The notes below the pieces were generated by a model. That model searched no databases and was not told where the DNA came from. It saw nothing but the letters and a program-made list of their open reading frames with translations. A stretch of DNA of 64,000 nt. Origin: Aureimonas ureilytica (lineage in GTDB: Bacteria; Pseudomonadota; Alphaproteobacteria; Rhizobiales; Rhizobiaceae). The stretch is from contig NZ_LDQA01000025.1 of assembly GCF_001475935.1 (NCBI RefSeq), forward strand, positions 62,001-126,000, written 5' to 3'. The position numbers were made by a program, and so were the translations under genes. This document shows positions 7,945-17,495 of this stretch, piece after piece (the first letter of the stretch is position 1; every line of letters begins with the position of its first letter).

Positions 7945-8907
7945 TCAGGCGCCTTTCTGACGTCGCTGCCCGCTCGGCAAGAGGCAGCGATCGATAAAGG
8001 CGCGCAACTGCTCGACCGCTTCGCTGCGCATCGGCTCGATCTCCAGAAGCACCTCGTGCCGTGCGCCCGGCACGACATGGCAATGCACATCGAGACTGCC
8101 GGCTTGCTCCAGGCGAGCGGCGAGGGATCGGACCGCAGCGCCTTTCGCGGTGGCCGGGTCTTCGCTGCCGCCCAGACAATGGATCGGCAGGCGATGCGGC
8201 AGATCGCCGAGCGGAGTCACACTGGCTCCTGCGCTCTGCCAGTTCAGAATGTCTTCCACCATGGAAATGGTGGGCGTCCATCCGCAAAGCGGGTCCGCGA
8301 TGTAGCGATCCACTTCGCTTTCGTCATGGGTCAGCCAATCGAAGGGCGTGCGTCTCGGCTGAACCGAACGGCTCCAAACGTCGAACGTGGCGCGCGCAAA
8401 GAGTGCGCTCGCGACATCCGAACCTTTCAGCGCCTTTTCCGCCTTGAACGCTACGGTACCGAGCCGCTCCGACCAACCGCGCTCGAAGCTGGCGTTCCAG
8501 AGAGCCAGCCCCGCCAGACCTTCGCCGAAGGTGCGCGCATGGTTGAGCGCGATATAGGCGCCCATCGAATGACCGAGCACCACGACCGGCTTTCCCGGAC
8601 AGTCGGCTTCGGCCTGATGACGCACGGCCTGCACGTCGCGCAGGACCTTCGCCGCGCCATTGCGCCCTCCGAAGCGGCGGAGCGGCGCGTCGAGAGCGGT
8701 GGTCGATCCGTGTCCGCGATGGTCATGGGCATAGACGGCGATACCGAGATCCGCCAGTTCGTGCCCGAGCCTGACGTAGCGTCCCGAGTGCTCGGCGAGC
8801 CCATGCAGGATGAGAAGCACGGCTCGCGCCTCGCCCTCGGGAAGGAAACGATGAAGACGCAAGGCCGCGCCGGTCGGACTGTCGAGAAGGGTAGAACTGG
8901 CGAGCAC
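7945..8907 (-). CDS. Alpha/beta hydrolase, monoacylglycerol lipase or lysophospholipase type
   Basis: 320 residues of the serine aminopeptidase S33 / PldB family. The oxyanion region is LLILHGLAEHSGRY (about residues 31-44) followed by YAHDHRGHGST, and the nucleophile elbow is GHSMG near residue 115. A histidine near GARHEVLLE in the C-terminal part fits the catalytic triad. Members hydrolyse monoacylglycerols or lysophospholipids; the substrate here is not known. No signal peptide is seen, so it is likely cytoplasmic. It converges with the GntR gene and diverges from the RNase T2 gene. Confidence 0.85.
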   Translation of the reverse strand: MLASSTLLDSPTGAALRLHRFLPEGEARAVLLILHGLAEHSGRYVRLGHELADLGIAVYAHDHRGHGSTTALDAPLRRFGGRNGAAKVLRDVQAVRHQAEADCPGKPVVVLGHSMGAYIALNHARTFGEGLAGLALWNASFERGWSERLGTVAFKAEKALKGSDVASALFARATFDVWSRSVQPRRTPFDWLTHDESEVDRYIADPLCGWTPTISMVEDILNWQSAGASVTPLGDLPHRLPIHCLGGSEDPATAKGAAVRSLAARLEQAGSLDVHCHVVPGARHEVLLEIEPMRSEAVEQLRAFIDRCLLPSGQRRQKGA

Positions 8908-9001
8908 GGGATAAAAGCCGATATGCAGACGGAAAACTGACGCAGACTTGGCGTAAGCGCGGAAAAACGCAATCCGCTGGTCTCAAACTCGGGGATGGAT
9001 C

Positions 9002-9988
9002 ATGGTTCGACGCTTGGGCTTCCTGCTGATGGGAGCCGGCCTCCTGTTCTCGGTCTCGTCCGCCAAGGCGCAGGTCCCCATGAGTGGGGAATTCGTGGCG
9101 GAGGCGAGCTGCTTCGCGACACCCTCCATCCGCTCGGACAACAATCCCGGTCGCATCGTGACCGAGCCCGGACGGCACTATGACCTCATCGGGCGAAACG
9201 CGATGCCGGGCAGTCATTACCTGATCCGCGTACCGGGGGCGGACCCTGAGCGGCGCTGGGTGCCTTACGGATGCGGGCGCGTGACGGATGGGAACTCGTC
9301 GGCTGATCGCGGCGCTTCGCCGCCACCGGCTGGAGGCAAGGCAGATTCCTTCGTTCTGGCCGCAAGCTGGCATCCCGCCTTCTGTGAAACGCGGCCGAAG
9401 CGCACCGACTGTCGCTCGGGCGGGGTAGCCGGTCATGGTTTATCGCTTCATGGACTATGGCCGCAGCCGCGCGGACGCGAATATTGCGGCGTGTCCGCTG
9501 CCGTTCGGGCCGCCGACGAATCCGGGCGCTGGCGCGATCTGCCACCGGTCGAGATCAGCGCGGCGACCCGGGAGGCGCTGGCGCGTGTCATGCCCGGCAC
9601 GGTTTCTCAGCTCGACCGGCACGAGTATTGGACCCACGGCACTTGTTACGATGGCGATGCGGAGGCGTATTTCGTGCAGTCCATTCGACTGATCGATGAA
9701 CTCAATGCCTCGCCCGTTCGCGATCTCTTCGCCAACGCGATCGGACGCGAATTGAGCGCGGCCGAGATTCGGGCGGCCTTCGACAAGGCGTTCGGTGCGG
9801 GGGCGGGGGCTCGCGTCCTCTTGGACTGCGAAAGCGACGCGGCGGGGCGCCGGCTGGTCGGAGAGTTGCGGATTTCGCTGCGCGGCGCACCGGGGCAGGG
9901 CGCGAGTCTGGGCGAACTCATCCGGGCCGGCGATGCCACCGCGCCCGGTTGCCGCGCGGGACGCGTGGACGCGCCCGGTTTCGGCTGA
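9002..9988 (+). CDS. Exported ribonuclease T2 family protein with N-terminal extra domain
   Basis: 328 residues with a signal peptide (MVRRLGFLLMGAGLLF, cleavage probably near AKA-Q at 23-24). Both RNase T2 active-site blocks are present: CAS-I as SLHGLWPQ at residues 148-155 with His150, and CAS-II as HEYWTHGTC at 207-215 with His207, Glu208 and His212. The enzyme should cleave single-stranded RNA in the periplasm or outside. The first about 95 mature residues, with paired cysteines (SCF and YGCG), are not part of the nuclease fold and are followed by a proline/glycine linker. It ends three bases from the convergent Dabb gene. Confidence 0.92.
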   Translation: MVRRLGFLLMGAGLLFSVSSAKAQVPMSGEFVAEASCFATPSIRSDNNPGRIVTEPGRHYDLIGRNAMPGSHYLIRVPGADPERRWVPYGCGRVTDGNSSADRGASPPPAGGKADSFVLAASWHPAFCETRPKRTDCRSGGVAGHGLSLHGLWPQPRGREYCGVSAAVRAADESGRWRDLPPVEISAATREALARVMPGTVSQLDRHEYWTHGTCYDGDAEAYFVQSIRLIDELNASPVRDLFANAIGRELSAAEIRAAFDKAFGAGAGARVLLDCESDAAGRRLVGELRISLRGAPGQGASLGELIRAGDATAPGCRAGRVDAPGFG

Positions 9989-9991
9989 GCG

Positions 9992-10288
9992 TCACGCCCG
10001 GTCGGGCACTTCGTAATCGGCCGAATAACGGATCTCGCGTAGGGGACGGACGCTCCGCGTGGAGGCGTCGTAGATCGGGTCGGCCTTGTAGGCCGCGAGC
10101 GCTTCACGATCCTTGAACTCGGCATAGACGACCAGATCGACATCATTGCCCATCGGGTCGACGCGGGCGTTCTCGACGACCTCGAAATGCTCGTGATGCC
10201 GGATGGCACCGAGGGTTTCGAGCCCGGCTTTGATGCGAGGCAGGTCGGTCTTGTCCTTTGCACTGAAGAAGACGATGTGCCGGATCAT
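9992..10288 (-). CDS. Dabb-family (stress-responsive alpha/beta barrel) protein
   Basis: 98 residues starting MIRHIVFFSAKDKT. The pattern of an early His-hydrophobic strand, a central helix and VDLVVYAEFKDREALAAYKADPIY is typical of Dabb domains, small dimeric ferredoxin-like barrels. Members are mostly of unknown function; some are stress induced. The longer open frame upstream overlaps ettA on the other strand and is not believed. It is divergent from ettA with about 186 bases between the starts. Confidence 0.85.
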   Translation of the reverse strand: MIRHIVFFSAKDKTDLPRIKAGLETLGAIRHHEHFEVVENARVDPMGNDVDLVVYAEFKDREALAAYKADPIYDASTRSVRPLREIRYSADYEVPDRA

Positions 10289-10474
10289 GTCGGCTCCGCT
10301 TTCGAGAAATCGATCCCGCGCTGCATCCGCTCTTCGATGCGGTGCGTCAAGCGGGGAGTGGGGCGCAACCCGGCCCGACGCATTTTCCTTGCCGCCTTTG
10401 TTGCTCATCGGGACGCCATGGCTTACCTGTGCGCCAACTCTTGCCCAAGTCATTTCTACGGGGACGCGCGCTCG

Positions 10475-12124
<1,650 letters not shown>

Positions 12125-12134
12125 GCAGCTGAAT

Positions 12135-12168
12135 GGGGGAAAGCCACTTTCCAAATCGGACTTCCCCC
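12135..12168 (+). terminator. Possible terminator after ettA
   Basis: GGGGGAA at 12135-12141 can pair with TTCCCCC at 12162-12168, leaving a 20-base loop, with only two T bases after it. It starts ten bases after the ettA stop, the right place for a terminator, but the loop is large and the T tract is missing. Confidence 0.35.
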
Positions 12169-12226
12169 TTACGTCTGACAAATTGGCCTTGCCAGGGAGC
12201 AGGCGTAGGGGGAAAGGAGAGAGGAA

Positions 12227-13714
12227 TTGGATCGCATCGGCTTTCAACAATTCTTCCAAGCTCTTCCCAGCCCGCATATGCTGCTCGACCGTGACTTGAA
12301 CTTCGTCGCGGTCAATCGCGCCTACGAACTGGCGACCGAGCAGACCAGCTCAAGTCTGGTCGGCCGCTACCTGTTCGAAGCCTTTCCCAACGATGGGGAC
12401 GCGGGCCGGCGCCTCCGGGAATCGCTCGATCGCGTTCTGGCATCGGGGGAGCCCGACACACTGGCCTATATCGAGTACGACATTCCGGTGCCCGCTTCGA
12501 AAGGCGGGGGGATGACGAAGCGATATTGGACGGCCATCCATGCTCCGCTGACCGACGACAGCGGTCAGGTCGCCTACATTCTCCAAAATACGGTGGACAT
12601 TACCGAACTCGTGCAGTTGCGCGAGGCGGCGTCAGCGCCCAGCTCGCTGTTTTCTGGCGGCGTCGCTCTCGTCCAGCGCGCGAGAGAGGCGGAGAAAGTC
12701 ATTCGCGACGGCGTGGGGCCGACACAACAGTTCCGCTCGCTGTTCGAGGACGCGCCGGGAATGGTGGCCCTGCTCTATGGGCCGGACCATGTGATCACCT
12801 ATGCCAATGCGGCCTTGAAGCGTTTTTTCGGGCAGCGCGAGCTTCTGGGGCTTCCGGTTCGGAAGGCGTTTCCCGAATTGGAATGTGAGGAGCCGAGCGG
12901 GTTACTCGGCCGGCTGGACAAGACCTACCAAACGGGCGAGTCAGCGGTCGGGTTCGCGACGAGTATTCGACTGCGCGATCCAGGGTCGGATCGGCTCCGA
13001 GAGTATTTCGTCGATCTGTCGCACCATCCCGTGGCTTCGCCGACCGGTCAGGTGTCGGGCATCTTCATTCAAGGGTATGACAGAACCGATGCTGTACGCG
13101 GACAGCGTCACCAGAAGTTCTTGCTGGATGAACTGAATCATCGCGTCAAAAACACACTATCCACGGTGCAGTCTCTGGCCCGGCGAAGCTTCCGCGCGAC
13201 GATCGACCGCGAGGATGCACGCCGTGTGTTCGAAGGGCGAATTCTGGCGCTTTCGAACGCCCATAATCTCCTGAGCCAGCATCATTGGGAGGCGGCCGAT
13301 CTTGCCGCCATCGCTCGGCTGGAATTCGCGGCCCTGCCGCCCGAGCGAATTACCACAAAGGGCGGCCGTTTCGATCTCAGTCCGAAGGCCGCCATCGCCC
13401 TGGCGATGGTGTTCCATGAGCTGGCATCGAATGCCTTGAAATATGGATCTTTGGCGAAGAATGACGGCCGCGTCTGCGTGCGTTGGGAGACACGCGGTGA
13501 GACGCTGGAGTTGGTCTGGCGGGAAACCGGTCCGGATCTTCCTGAAACGCAGGATGAGTTGAAGCCCGGTTTTGGGATGCGCATGTTGGAGCGCATCGTG
13601 ACGGGCGAGCTCGAAGGGCGACTGGAACTCGGCCTCGGACCGTCCAGCCTGACCTGGACGCTCGCCATCCCCCTGTCCGAACTCGAAGTGGCAAAGGCCC
13701 TCTTGGATGACTGA
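12227..13714 (+). CDS. HWE-type sensor histidine kinase with two PAS domains
   Basis: 495 residues without membrane segments. Two PAS domains lie at about 10-130 and 165-290 (LPSPHMLLDRDLNFVAVNRAY; FEDAPGMVALLYGPDHVI). The phospho-acceptor is His305 in DELNHRVKNTLSTV. The ATP-binding domain has His397 and Asn402 in FHELASNALKYG and the W-x-E motif at Trp431-Glu433, the three hallmarks of the HWE family common in Rhizobiales. The start is TTG at 12227, supported by a purine-rich GGAAAGGAGAGAGG just upstream. The response regulator gene overlaps its end by eight bases, so they form a pair. The signal, perhaps light or redox through PAS cofactors, is unknown. Confidence 0.92.
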   Translation: MDRIGFQQFFQALPSPHMLLDRDLNFVAVNRAYELATEQTSSSLVGRYLFEAFPNDGDAGRRLRESLDRVLASGEPDTLAYIEYDIPVPASKGGGMTKRYWTAIHAPLTDDSGQVAYILQNTVDITELVQLREAASAPSSLFSGGVALVQRAREAEKVIRDGVGPTQQFRSLFEDAPGMVALLYGPDHVITYANAALKRFFGQRELLGLPVRKAFPELECEEPSGLLGRLDKTYQTGESAVGFATSIRLRDPGSDRLREYFVDLSHHPVASPTGQVSGIFIQGYDRTDAVRGQRHQKFLLDELNHRVKNTLSTVQSLARRSFRATIDREDARRVFEGRILALSNAHNLLSQHHWEAADLAAIARLEFAALPPERITTKGGRFDLSPKAAIALAMVFHELASNALKYGSLAKNDGRVCVRWETRGETLELVWRETGPDLPETQDELKPGFGMRMLERIVTGELEGRLELGLGPSSLTWTLAIPLSELEVAKALLDD

Positions 13715-14090
13715 ACCAAAGGGGCTCGAAGGGCTTCGCATCTTCGCGGTGGAGGACGAATCCCTCGTCGCCATGCAGCTCGAGGACATTCTGGACGAGC
13801 TGGGCTGCGTCGTGGCGGGGCTTGCGATGCGTGTCGATCGCGCGCAGGCCATGCTGGATGCAGAGCCCGGCATCGACGCCGCCATCCTCGACATGAACAT
13901 CGCCGGCGTGAAGGTCTATCCTGTGGCCGAGCGCTTGCGTGAGCGCAACGTGCCGATTGTCTTCGCGACGGGTTACGGGCTGGAGGGGATCGAAATGGAG
14001 TGGCGCGTTTTTCCCGTCCTGCAGAAGCCCTACACCGCCGAGCAGATCGCGCGCGCTCTGCTGCAAGCTATTCCCTTGACGAACAAGTGA
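13707..14090 (+). CDS. Single-domain response regulator
   Basis: 127 residues consisting of only a receiver domain. The acidic pocket is VEDES (residues 15-19), the phospho-acceptor is Asp62 in AILDMNIAG, and the conserved lysine is in VLQKPYTAEQ. No output domain follows, as for CheY-like regulators often paired with HWE kinases. It overlaps the kinase gene by eight bases, so the two are almost certainly co-translated partners. It may act by protein contact or as a phosphate sink. Confidence 0.92.
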   Translation: MTEPKGLEGLRIFAVEDESLVAMQLEDILDELGCVVAGLAMRVDRAQAMLDAEPGIDAAILDMNIAGVKVYPVAERLRERNVPIVFATGYGLEGIEMEWRVFPVLQKPYTAEQIARALLQAIPLTNK

Positions 14091-14094
14091 TCTG

Positions 14095-14127
14095 AAGACC
14101 GCCGCAGGCTCGTGTTTCCGGCGTCTT
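14095..14127 (+). terminator. Hairpin after the response regulator gene
   Basis: AAGAC (14095-14099) and GCCG (14101-14104) pair with CGGC (14119-14122) and GTCTT (14123-14127), with one bulged C. It begins four bases after the stop codon. There is no T run, so termination by this element alone is doubtful. Confidence 0.35.
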
Positions 14128-14216
14128 GCTGACAGCTTTGCCATGTCCAAGCGGAACGGCCGTGCTATCTCAACGGCCAGTTCATCGCTTCGGCCAAGCT
14201 AGGATCGCATTCGCCT

Positions 14217-14867
14217 ATGGATCAGTTCGTTCAGGGTCTCATGCAGGATTTCGGCGTGGTCGGAATCGCGTTCCTGATGTTTCTGGAAAACATCTTCCCA
14301 CCTATCCCCTCCGAAATCATCATGCCTCTGGCTGGCTATCAGGCAGCCACGGGTGAGCATTCGATCTGGGCCGTTATCATTGCCGGGACGATCGGGTCAC
14401 TCCTCGGCATCTTGCCCTGGTATTATCTTGGCCTTGTGGTCGGCGAACAGCGTATCGTGCGGCTGGCGGATCGGTTCGGCCGCTGGATCACGATGACCGC
14501 CGAGGACGTGGAGGCGGCGGACCGCTGGTTCCGTCGCTACGGAATCTGGGCCGTGCTGTTTGGCCGCCTCGTGCCGACGGTGCGAACGCTCATCTCCATT
14601 CCGGCCGGCCTCGCGCGGATGCCGCTCCTCACCTTTCTGGCCTTCTCGGCGATCGGCACGCTGGCCTGGACGGCGGGTTTGGCCTTTGCCGGATACCTTC
14701 TGGCGCAGCAATACGATCTGGTGGACCAATATATCGGCCCGGTCTCGAACTTCGTCATCCTTGCCGTGGTCGCGATCTATCTGTACCGCGTCATCACCTT
14801 CAAGCCGAGCCGGCGCACGCAGCCGATCGACCTGAAGTCCGATGAGCATCCGCATCGACAGGGCTGA
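14217..14867 (+). CDS. DedA-family membrane protein
   Basis: 216 residues starting MDQFVQGLMQDFG. The DedA signature is present: FLENIFPPIPSEIIMPLAGY near residues 22-41, the glycine-rich turn GTIGSLLGILPWYYLG, and GRLVPTVRTLISIPAG near 120, with several membrane segments. DedA proteins are inner-membrane proteins linked to lipid carrier flipping and membrane homeostasis; the PxxxRTxxxxPAG pattern is the most conserved element. The MOSC gene follows after eight bases, so they may be co-transcribed. A second DedA gene lies at 43249-43911. Confidence 0.9.
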   Translation: MDQFVQGLMQDFGVVGIAFLMFLENIFPPIPSEIIMPLAGYQAATGEHSIWAVIIAGTIGSLLGILPWYYLGLVVGEQRIVRLADRFGRWITMTAEDVEAADRWFRRYGIWAVLFGRLVPTVRTLISIPAGLARMPLLTFLAFSAIGTLAWTAGLAFAGYLLAQQYDLVDQYIGPVSNFVILAVVAIYLYRVITFKPSRRTQPIDLKSDEHPHRQG

Positions 14868-14875
14868 CATCACTC

Positions 14876-15463
14876 ATGCGCAAGCCGGCCATCAAACTGA
14901 AGGGCACCGTCGCGGGCCTTTACCGGACCGAAGGCAAAGGCTTCGTGACATCTTCGGTCGATGGGCTGGACCTCGGCTTCGATGGGATTGCAGCCGATGC
15001 GCATGGCGGGCCGACCCGAAAAACGGGTGGCCGCGAGCCCTGGTATCCGCGTGGCACCGAAATTCGCAACGAGCGTCAGCTTTCGATCCTGAGCCTGAAT
15101 GAACTCGCCGAGATCGCCGAGACCTTGGCGATCCCCGAGCTGCGGCCGGAATGGATCGGCGGCAATCTCACGCTGGAGGGCCTTCCGCGTCTCAGCGAAC
15201 TGCCGCCGCGCACCCTCCTGTTTTTCGAGAATGGCGTCACGATCAAGATCGACGGCGACAACGGGCCTTGCCGTCTGTCGGGGCGATCCATCGCGCAGCA
15301 TTATCCCGAGCGAACCGACATCGAATTCGGCTTCGTGAAGGCGGCCCAGCACAAGCGAGGCCTTGTGGCCTGGGTGGAGAAGCCTGGCAGCATCAGCCTG
15401 GGCGAGGCATTCGAGGCGCGTTTGCCGGAACAATGGATCTACGATCCGAACGAGCCGCGATGA
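14876..15463 (+). CDS. MOSC domain-containing protein
   Basis: 195 residues. The segment from about residue 30 to 175 follows the MOSC pattern (HGGPTRK..., IRNERQLSILSLNELAEIAE, GGNLTLEGLPRLSELPPRTLLFFENGV, then GPCRLSGRSI containing the conserved cysteine). MOSC domains occur in molybdenum cofactor sulfurases and in stand-alone proteins such as YiiM that handle N-hydroxylated compounds with Moco. The exact substrate is unknown. It follows DedA closely and converges with DUF2293, with six bases between stops. Confidence 0.85.
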   Translation: MRKPAIKLKGTVAGLYRTEGKGFVTSSVDGLDLGFDGIAADAHGGPTRKTGGREPWYPRGTEIRNERQLSILSLNELAEIAETLAIPELRPEWIGGNLTLEGLPRLSELPPRTLLFFENGVTIKIDGDNGPCRLSGRSIAQHYPERTDIEFGFVKAAQHKRGLVAWVEKPGSISLGEAFEARLPEQWIYDPNEPR

Positions 15464-15469
15464 CGCCTT

Positions 15470-15877
15470 TCAATCCGCGTCCGGTCTCGGGCGCGCTTTG
15501 GGCGGCAGCGGAGGGGATGCGTCCTCGCTCGCATCTTCCTGCGGCTCACCGTCCTTATCGTCCCAACCTTCATCCTCGTCCGCTTCGGACACGAGGTGGC
15601 GTGTTGCGCCCCATCGATCGAGCACCTCGTTAATCGCCTCGACCACGAAGAACCGCGCCTCGTCCTTCTCGTAGCCCTCGTCGCGAAGCTCGTCATAATC
15701 GGTGTGCTGATGCCGGATATGGGCCAGCGTCGCCAGCCAGACAGCGCTGGCCGGCGACAGGCTCTTCATGTGGCGCGACCCCGCCGCCGTGCGGATGGCC
15801 TCCGCGTCGAGATAGGGGACGCGAGGGATCAGAAGCGTCAGGTTTCGCGCGATGGACTTCTGGCGTTCCGTGGCCAT
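15470..15877 (-). CDS. DUF2293-type conserved protein
   Basis: 135 residues starting MATERQKSIARNLTL. A conserved core (RVPYLDAEAIRTAA, LSPASAVWLATLAHIRH, HTDYDELRDEGYEKDEARFFVV) is recognisable as the DUF2293 family of alphaproteobacteria. The last 40 residues are acidic and proline rich and probably disordered. No function is known. The start ATG shares bases with the stop of the upstream trmO gene (TGATG), so it is co-translated with trmO. A TTG one codon earlier is an alternative start. Confidence 0.75.
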   Translation of the reverse strand: MATERQKSIARNLTLLIPRVPYLDAEAIRTAAGSRHMKSLSPASAVWLATLAHIRHQHTDYDELRDEGYEKDEARFFVVEAINEVLDRWGATRHLVSEADEDEGWDDKDGEPQEDASEDASPPLPPKARPRPDAD

Positions 15878-16368
15878 CAATCCTCGCTCGGACGATCGAC
15901 GGTATCGAAATAGGGTTTGATGTCGAGAAGGGGCGTCCCGTCCAGAACATCGATCGCGTCGATCACCAGCTGCCCCGACGCCGGATCGACGTCCAGAAGA
16001 CGCACGAGATGTAGGCCGATCGGGTTGGGGCGGACGGGGGACCGCAGAGCGAATGTGCCAGATGCGGTCTCGGCAGAGCGAGGCTTCTGCACGGCCAGAT
16101 CACGCCGCGATTGATGCAGCCATGTCAGGAGATGGATGTGGCGTCCCGCTTCCAGGTTTTGCAGCGCGGCGCGGAACGGTGCGTCGATTTCGACCCTCGC
16201 CTTCTGGTTGGTTTCGCGGGCGACCCGCATGTTCTTGGGGCAGTCGGTTCGATCGGTCCAAGGGGAGCGGATGCGGCCGATAAAGGCCAGCCGCGCATCA
16301 TCCGCCGTCGAGGCGTCGAAGGGCAGGGTCGTTTCGCCCGGCCGAATGGAGGTTTTCTCAAGAGTCAT
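15877..16368 (-). CDS. trmO: TsaA/TrmO-like tRNA-methyltransferase
   Basis: 163 residues. The TsaA-like (YaeB/TrmO) fold shows FIGRIRSPWTDRTDCPKN at about 29-46, then ATP/SAM-pocket type segments HIHLLTWLHQSRRD and TFALRSPVRPNPIGLHLVRLL. TrmO makes N6-methyl-t6A at position 37 of certain tRNAs using SAM. The upstream extension of the frame to 16626 runs into the ArsR gene region and lacks similarity, so the ATG at 16368 is chosen. It is divergent from the ArsR-methyltransferase gene and is coupled to DUF2293. Confidence 0.82.
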   Translation of the reverse strand: MTLEKTSIRPGETTLPFDASTADDARLAFIGRIRSPWTDRTDCPKNMRVARETNQKARVEIDAPFRAALQNLEAGRHIHLLTWLHQSRRDLAVQKPRSAETASGTFALRSPVRPNPIGLHLVRLLDVDPASGQLVIDAIDVLDGTPLLDIKPYFDTVDRPSED

Positions 16369-16436
16369 AGGCGAAAGAGTATCGGGCTCGTGAAGCCCGT
16401 GCAAACGCGATGGAACCCACTTGCATCTTTCGCCTG

Positions 16437-16464
16437 CAACACATAAACATATCTTTATGTGTTG
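16437..16464. promoter_or_regulatory. Perfect palindrome, candidate ArsR-family operator
   Basis: CAACACATAAA at 16437-16447 and TTTATGTGTTG at 16454-16464 are exact reverse complements, 11 bases each, separated by CATATC. The site ends 20 bases before the ATG of the ArsR-methyltransferase gene and six bases before its AAGGAGG ribosome site, where a bound repressor would block transcription. It is strongly AT-rich in a GC-rich neighbourhood. Binding by the adjacent regulator is inferred. Confidence 0.7.
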
Positions 16465-16483
16465 GCGCGAAGGAGGCGCGTTC

Positions 16484-17485
16484 ATGGCGGCGTCTTTCGA
16501 TGCGACGGTGGAAATTCTGAAGGCTCTCGGAGAACCGACGCGCCTGCGCCTCGTCATGCTCTTGTCGAGCCACGATCTGACCGTTTCCGATCTCACTTCC
16601 ATTCTCGGCCAATCGCAGCCGCGCATTTCGCGTCATTTGAAGCTCCTGGTCGAGTCGGGCGTCGTGCATCGCTATCAGGAGGGGGCCTGGGCCTATTTCC
16701 GGCGTAGCGACGATGCGCTGATCGCGACCCTGGTGGACGCGCTTCTGTCCGGCGTCGTGGACGAAGACGGGCGCTTGGCGGGCGACCGCGAGAAGCTCGA
16801 ACATGTTCGCCTTGAGCGAGCGGAGCGCGCGGCCCATTATTTCAGCCGCAACGCCGAACAATGGGACCGGATTCGCTCGCTTCACGTGCCGGATGTCGAA
16901 GTCGAAAGCGCGCTTCTGGATGTGCTTGGCGACGAGAACATCGAGTCCGTCCTCGACATAGGCACGGGCACGGGCCGGCTTCTGGAGCTCCTGTCGCCGC
17001 GCTGCGAGCGCTCGCTGGGGATCGACGCGTCTCGCGAAATGCTGTCGATCGCCCGCGCCAAGCTCGACGCGGCGGGTCTCAGCCGCGCCAGCGTGCGGCA
17101 GGGCGATGCCTATCGTCTCCCGGTGCCGCGCGGCAGTTTCGAACTCGCGACGCTCCATCAGGTCCTTCATTATCTCGACGATCCTGCCGCTGCCATTCGC
17201 GAGGCGGCAGCGGCGCTGGCACCGGGCGGGCGTCTTGCCATTGTCGATTTCGCGCCGCACGGGCTGGAAACACTGCGCACGGAACATGCGCATCTGCGGC
17301 TCGGCTTCAGCATTGAGACACTCAGCGCCTATGCCCAAGCCGCCGGCCTTCGCGTCGAGACCATTCGCGCGCTTCCGCCGAAAGGCGAGAGGACTGACGC
17401 GCTCACCGTTCTCGTTCTCCTGGCCCGACGGCCGCACGCCGCCATCCCGCTCGATCCGGCCGCGCGCCCGGTCGAGGCAGCCTGA
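16484..17485 (+). CDS. ArsR-family regulator fused to a SAM-dependent methyltransferase domain
   Basis: 333 residues from the ATG at 16484, preceded by AAGGAGG. Residues about 8-80 are an ArsR winged helix (ILKALGEPTRLRLVMLL, then SQPRISRHLKLLVESGVV). The helix that carries metal-binding cysteines in ArsR/SmtB is here without cysteines, so metal sensing is unlikely. From about 155 comes a class I methyltransferase domain with motif I VLDIGTGTGRLLELL and the later HQVLHYLDDP. In alphaproteobacteria such fusions sit beside metF, as here (10-base gap). By analogy with SAM/SAH-responsive ArsR proteins it may sense SAM or S-adenosylhomocysteine and control methionine genes. Enzymatic activity is unproven. 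Confidence 0.88.
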   Translation: MAASFDATVEILKALGEPTRLRLVMLLSSHDLTVSDLTSILGQSQPRISRHLKLLVESGVVHRYQEGAWAYFRRSDDALIATLVDALLSGVVDEDGRLAGDREKLEHVRLERAERAAHYFSRNAEQWDRIRSLHVPDVEVESALLDVLGDENIESVLDIGTGTGRLLELLSPRCERSLGIDASREMLSIARAKLDAAGLSRASVRQGDAYRLPVPRGSFELATLHQVLHYLDDPAAAIREAAAALAPGGRLAIVDFAPHGLETLRTEHAHLRLGFSIETLSAYAQAAGLRVETIRALPPKGERTDALTVLVLLARRPHAAIPLDPAARPVEAA

Positions 17486-17495
17486 AGGAATGTCC

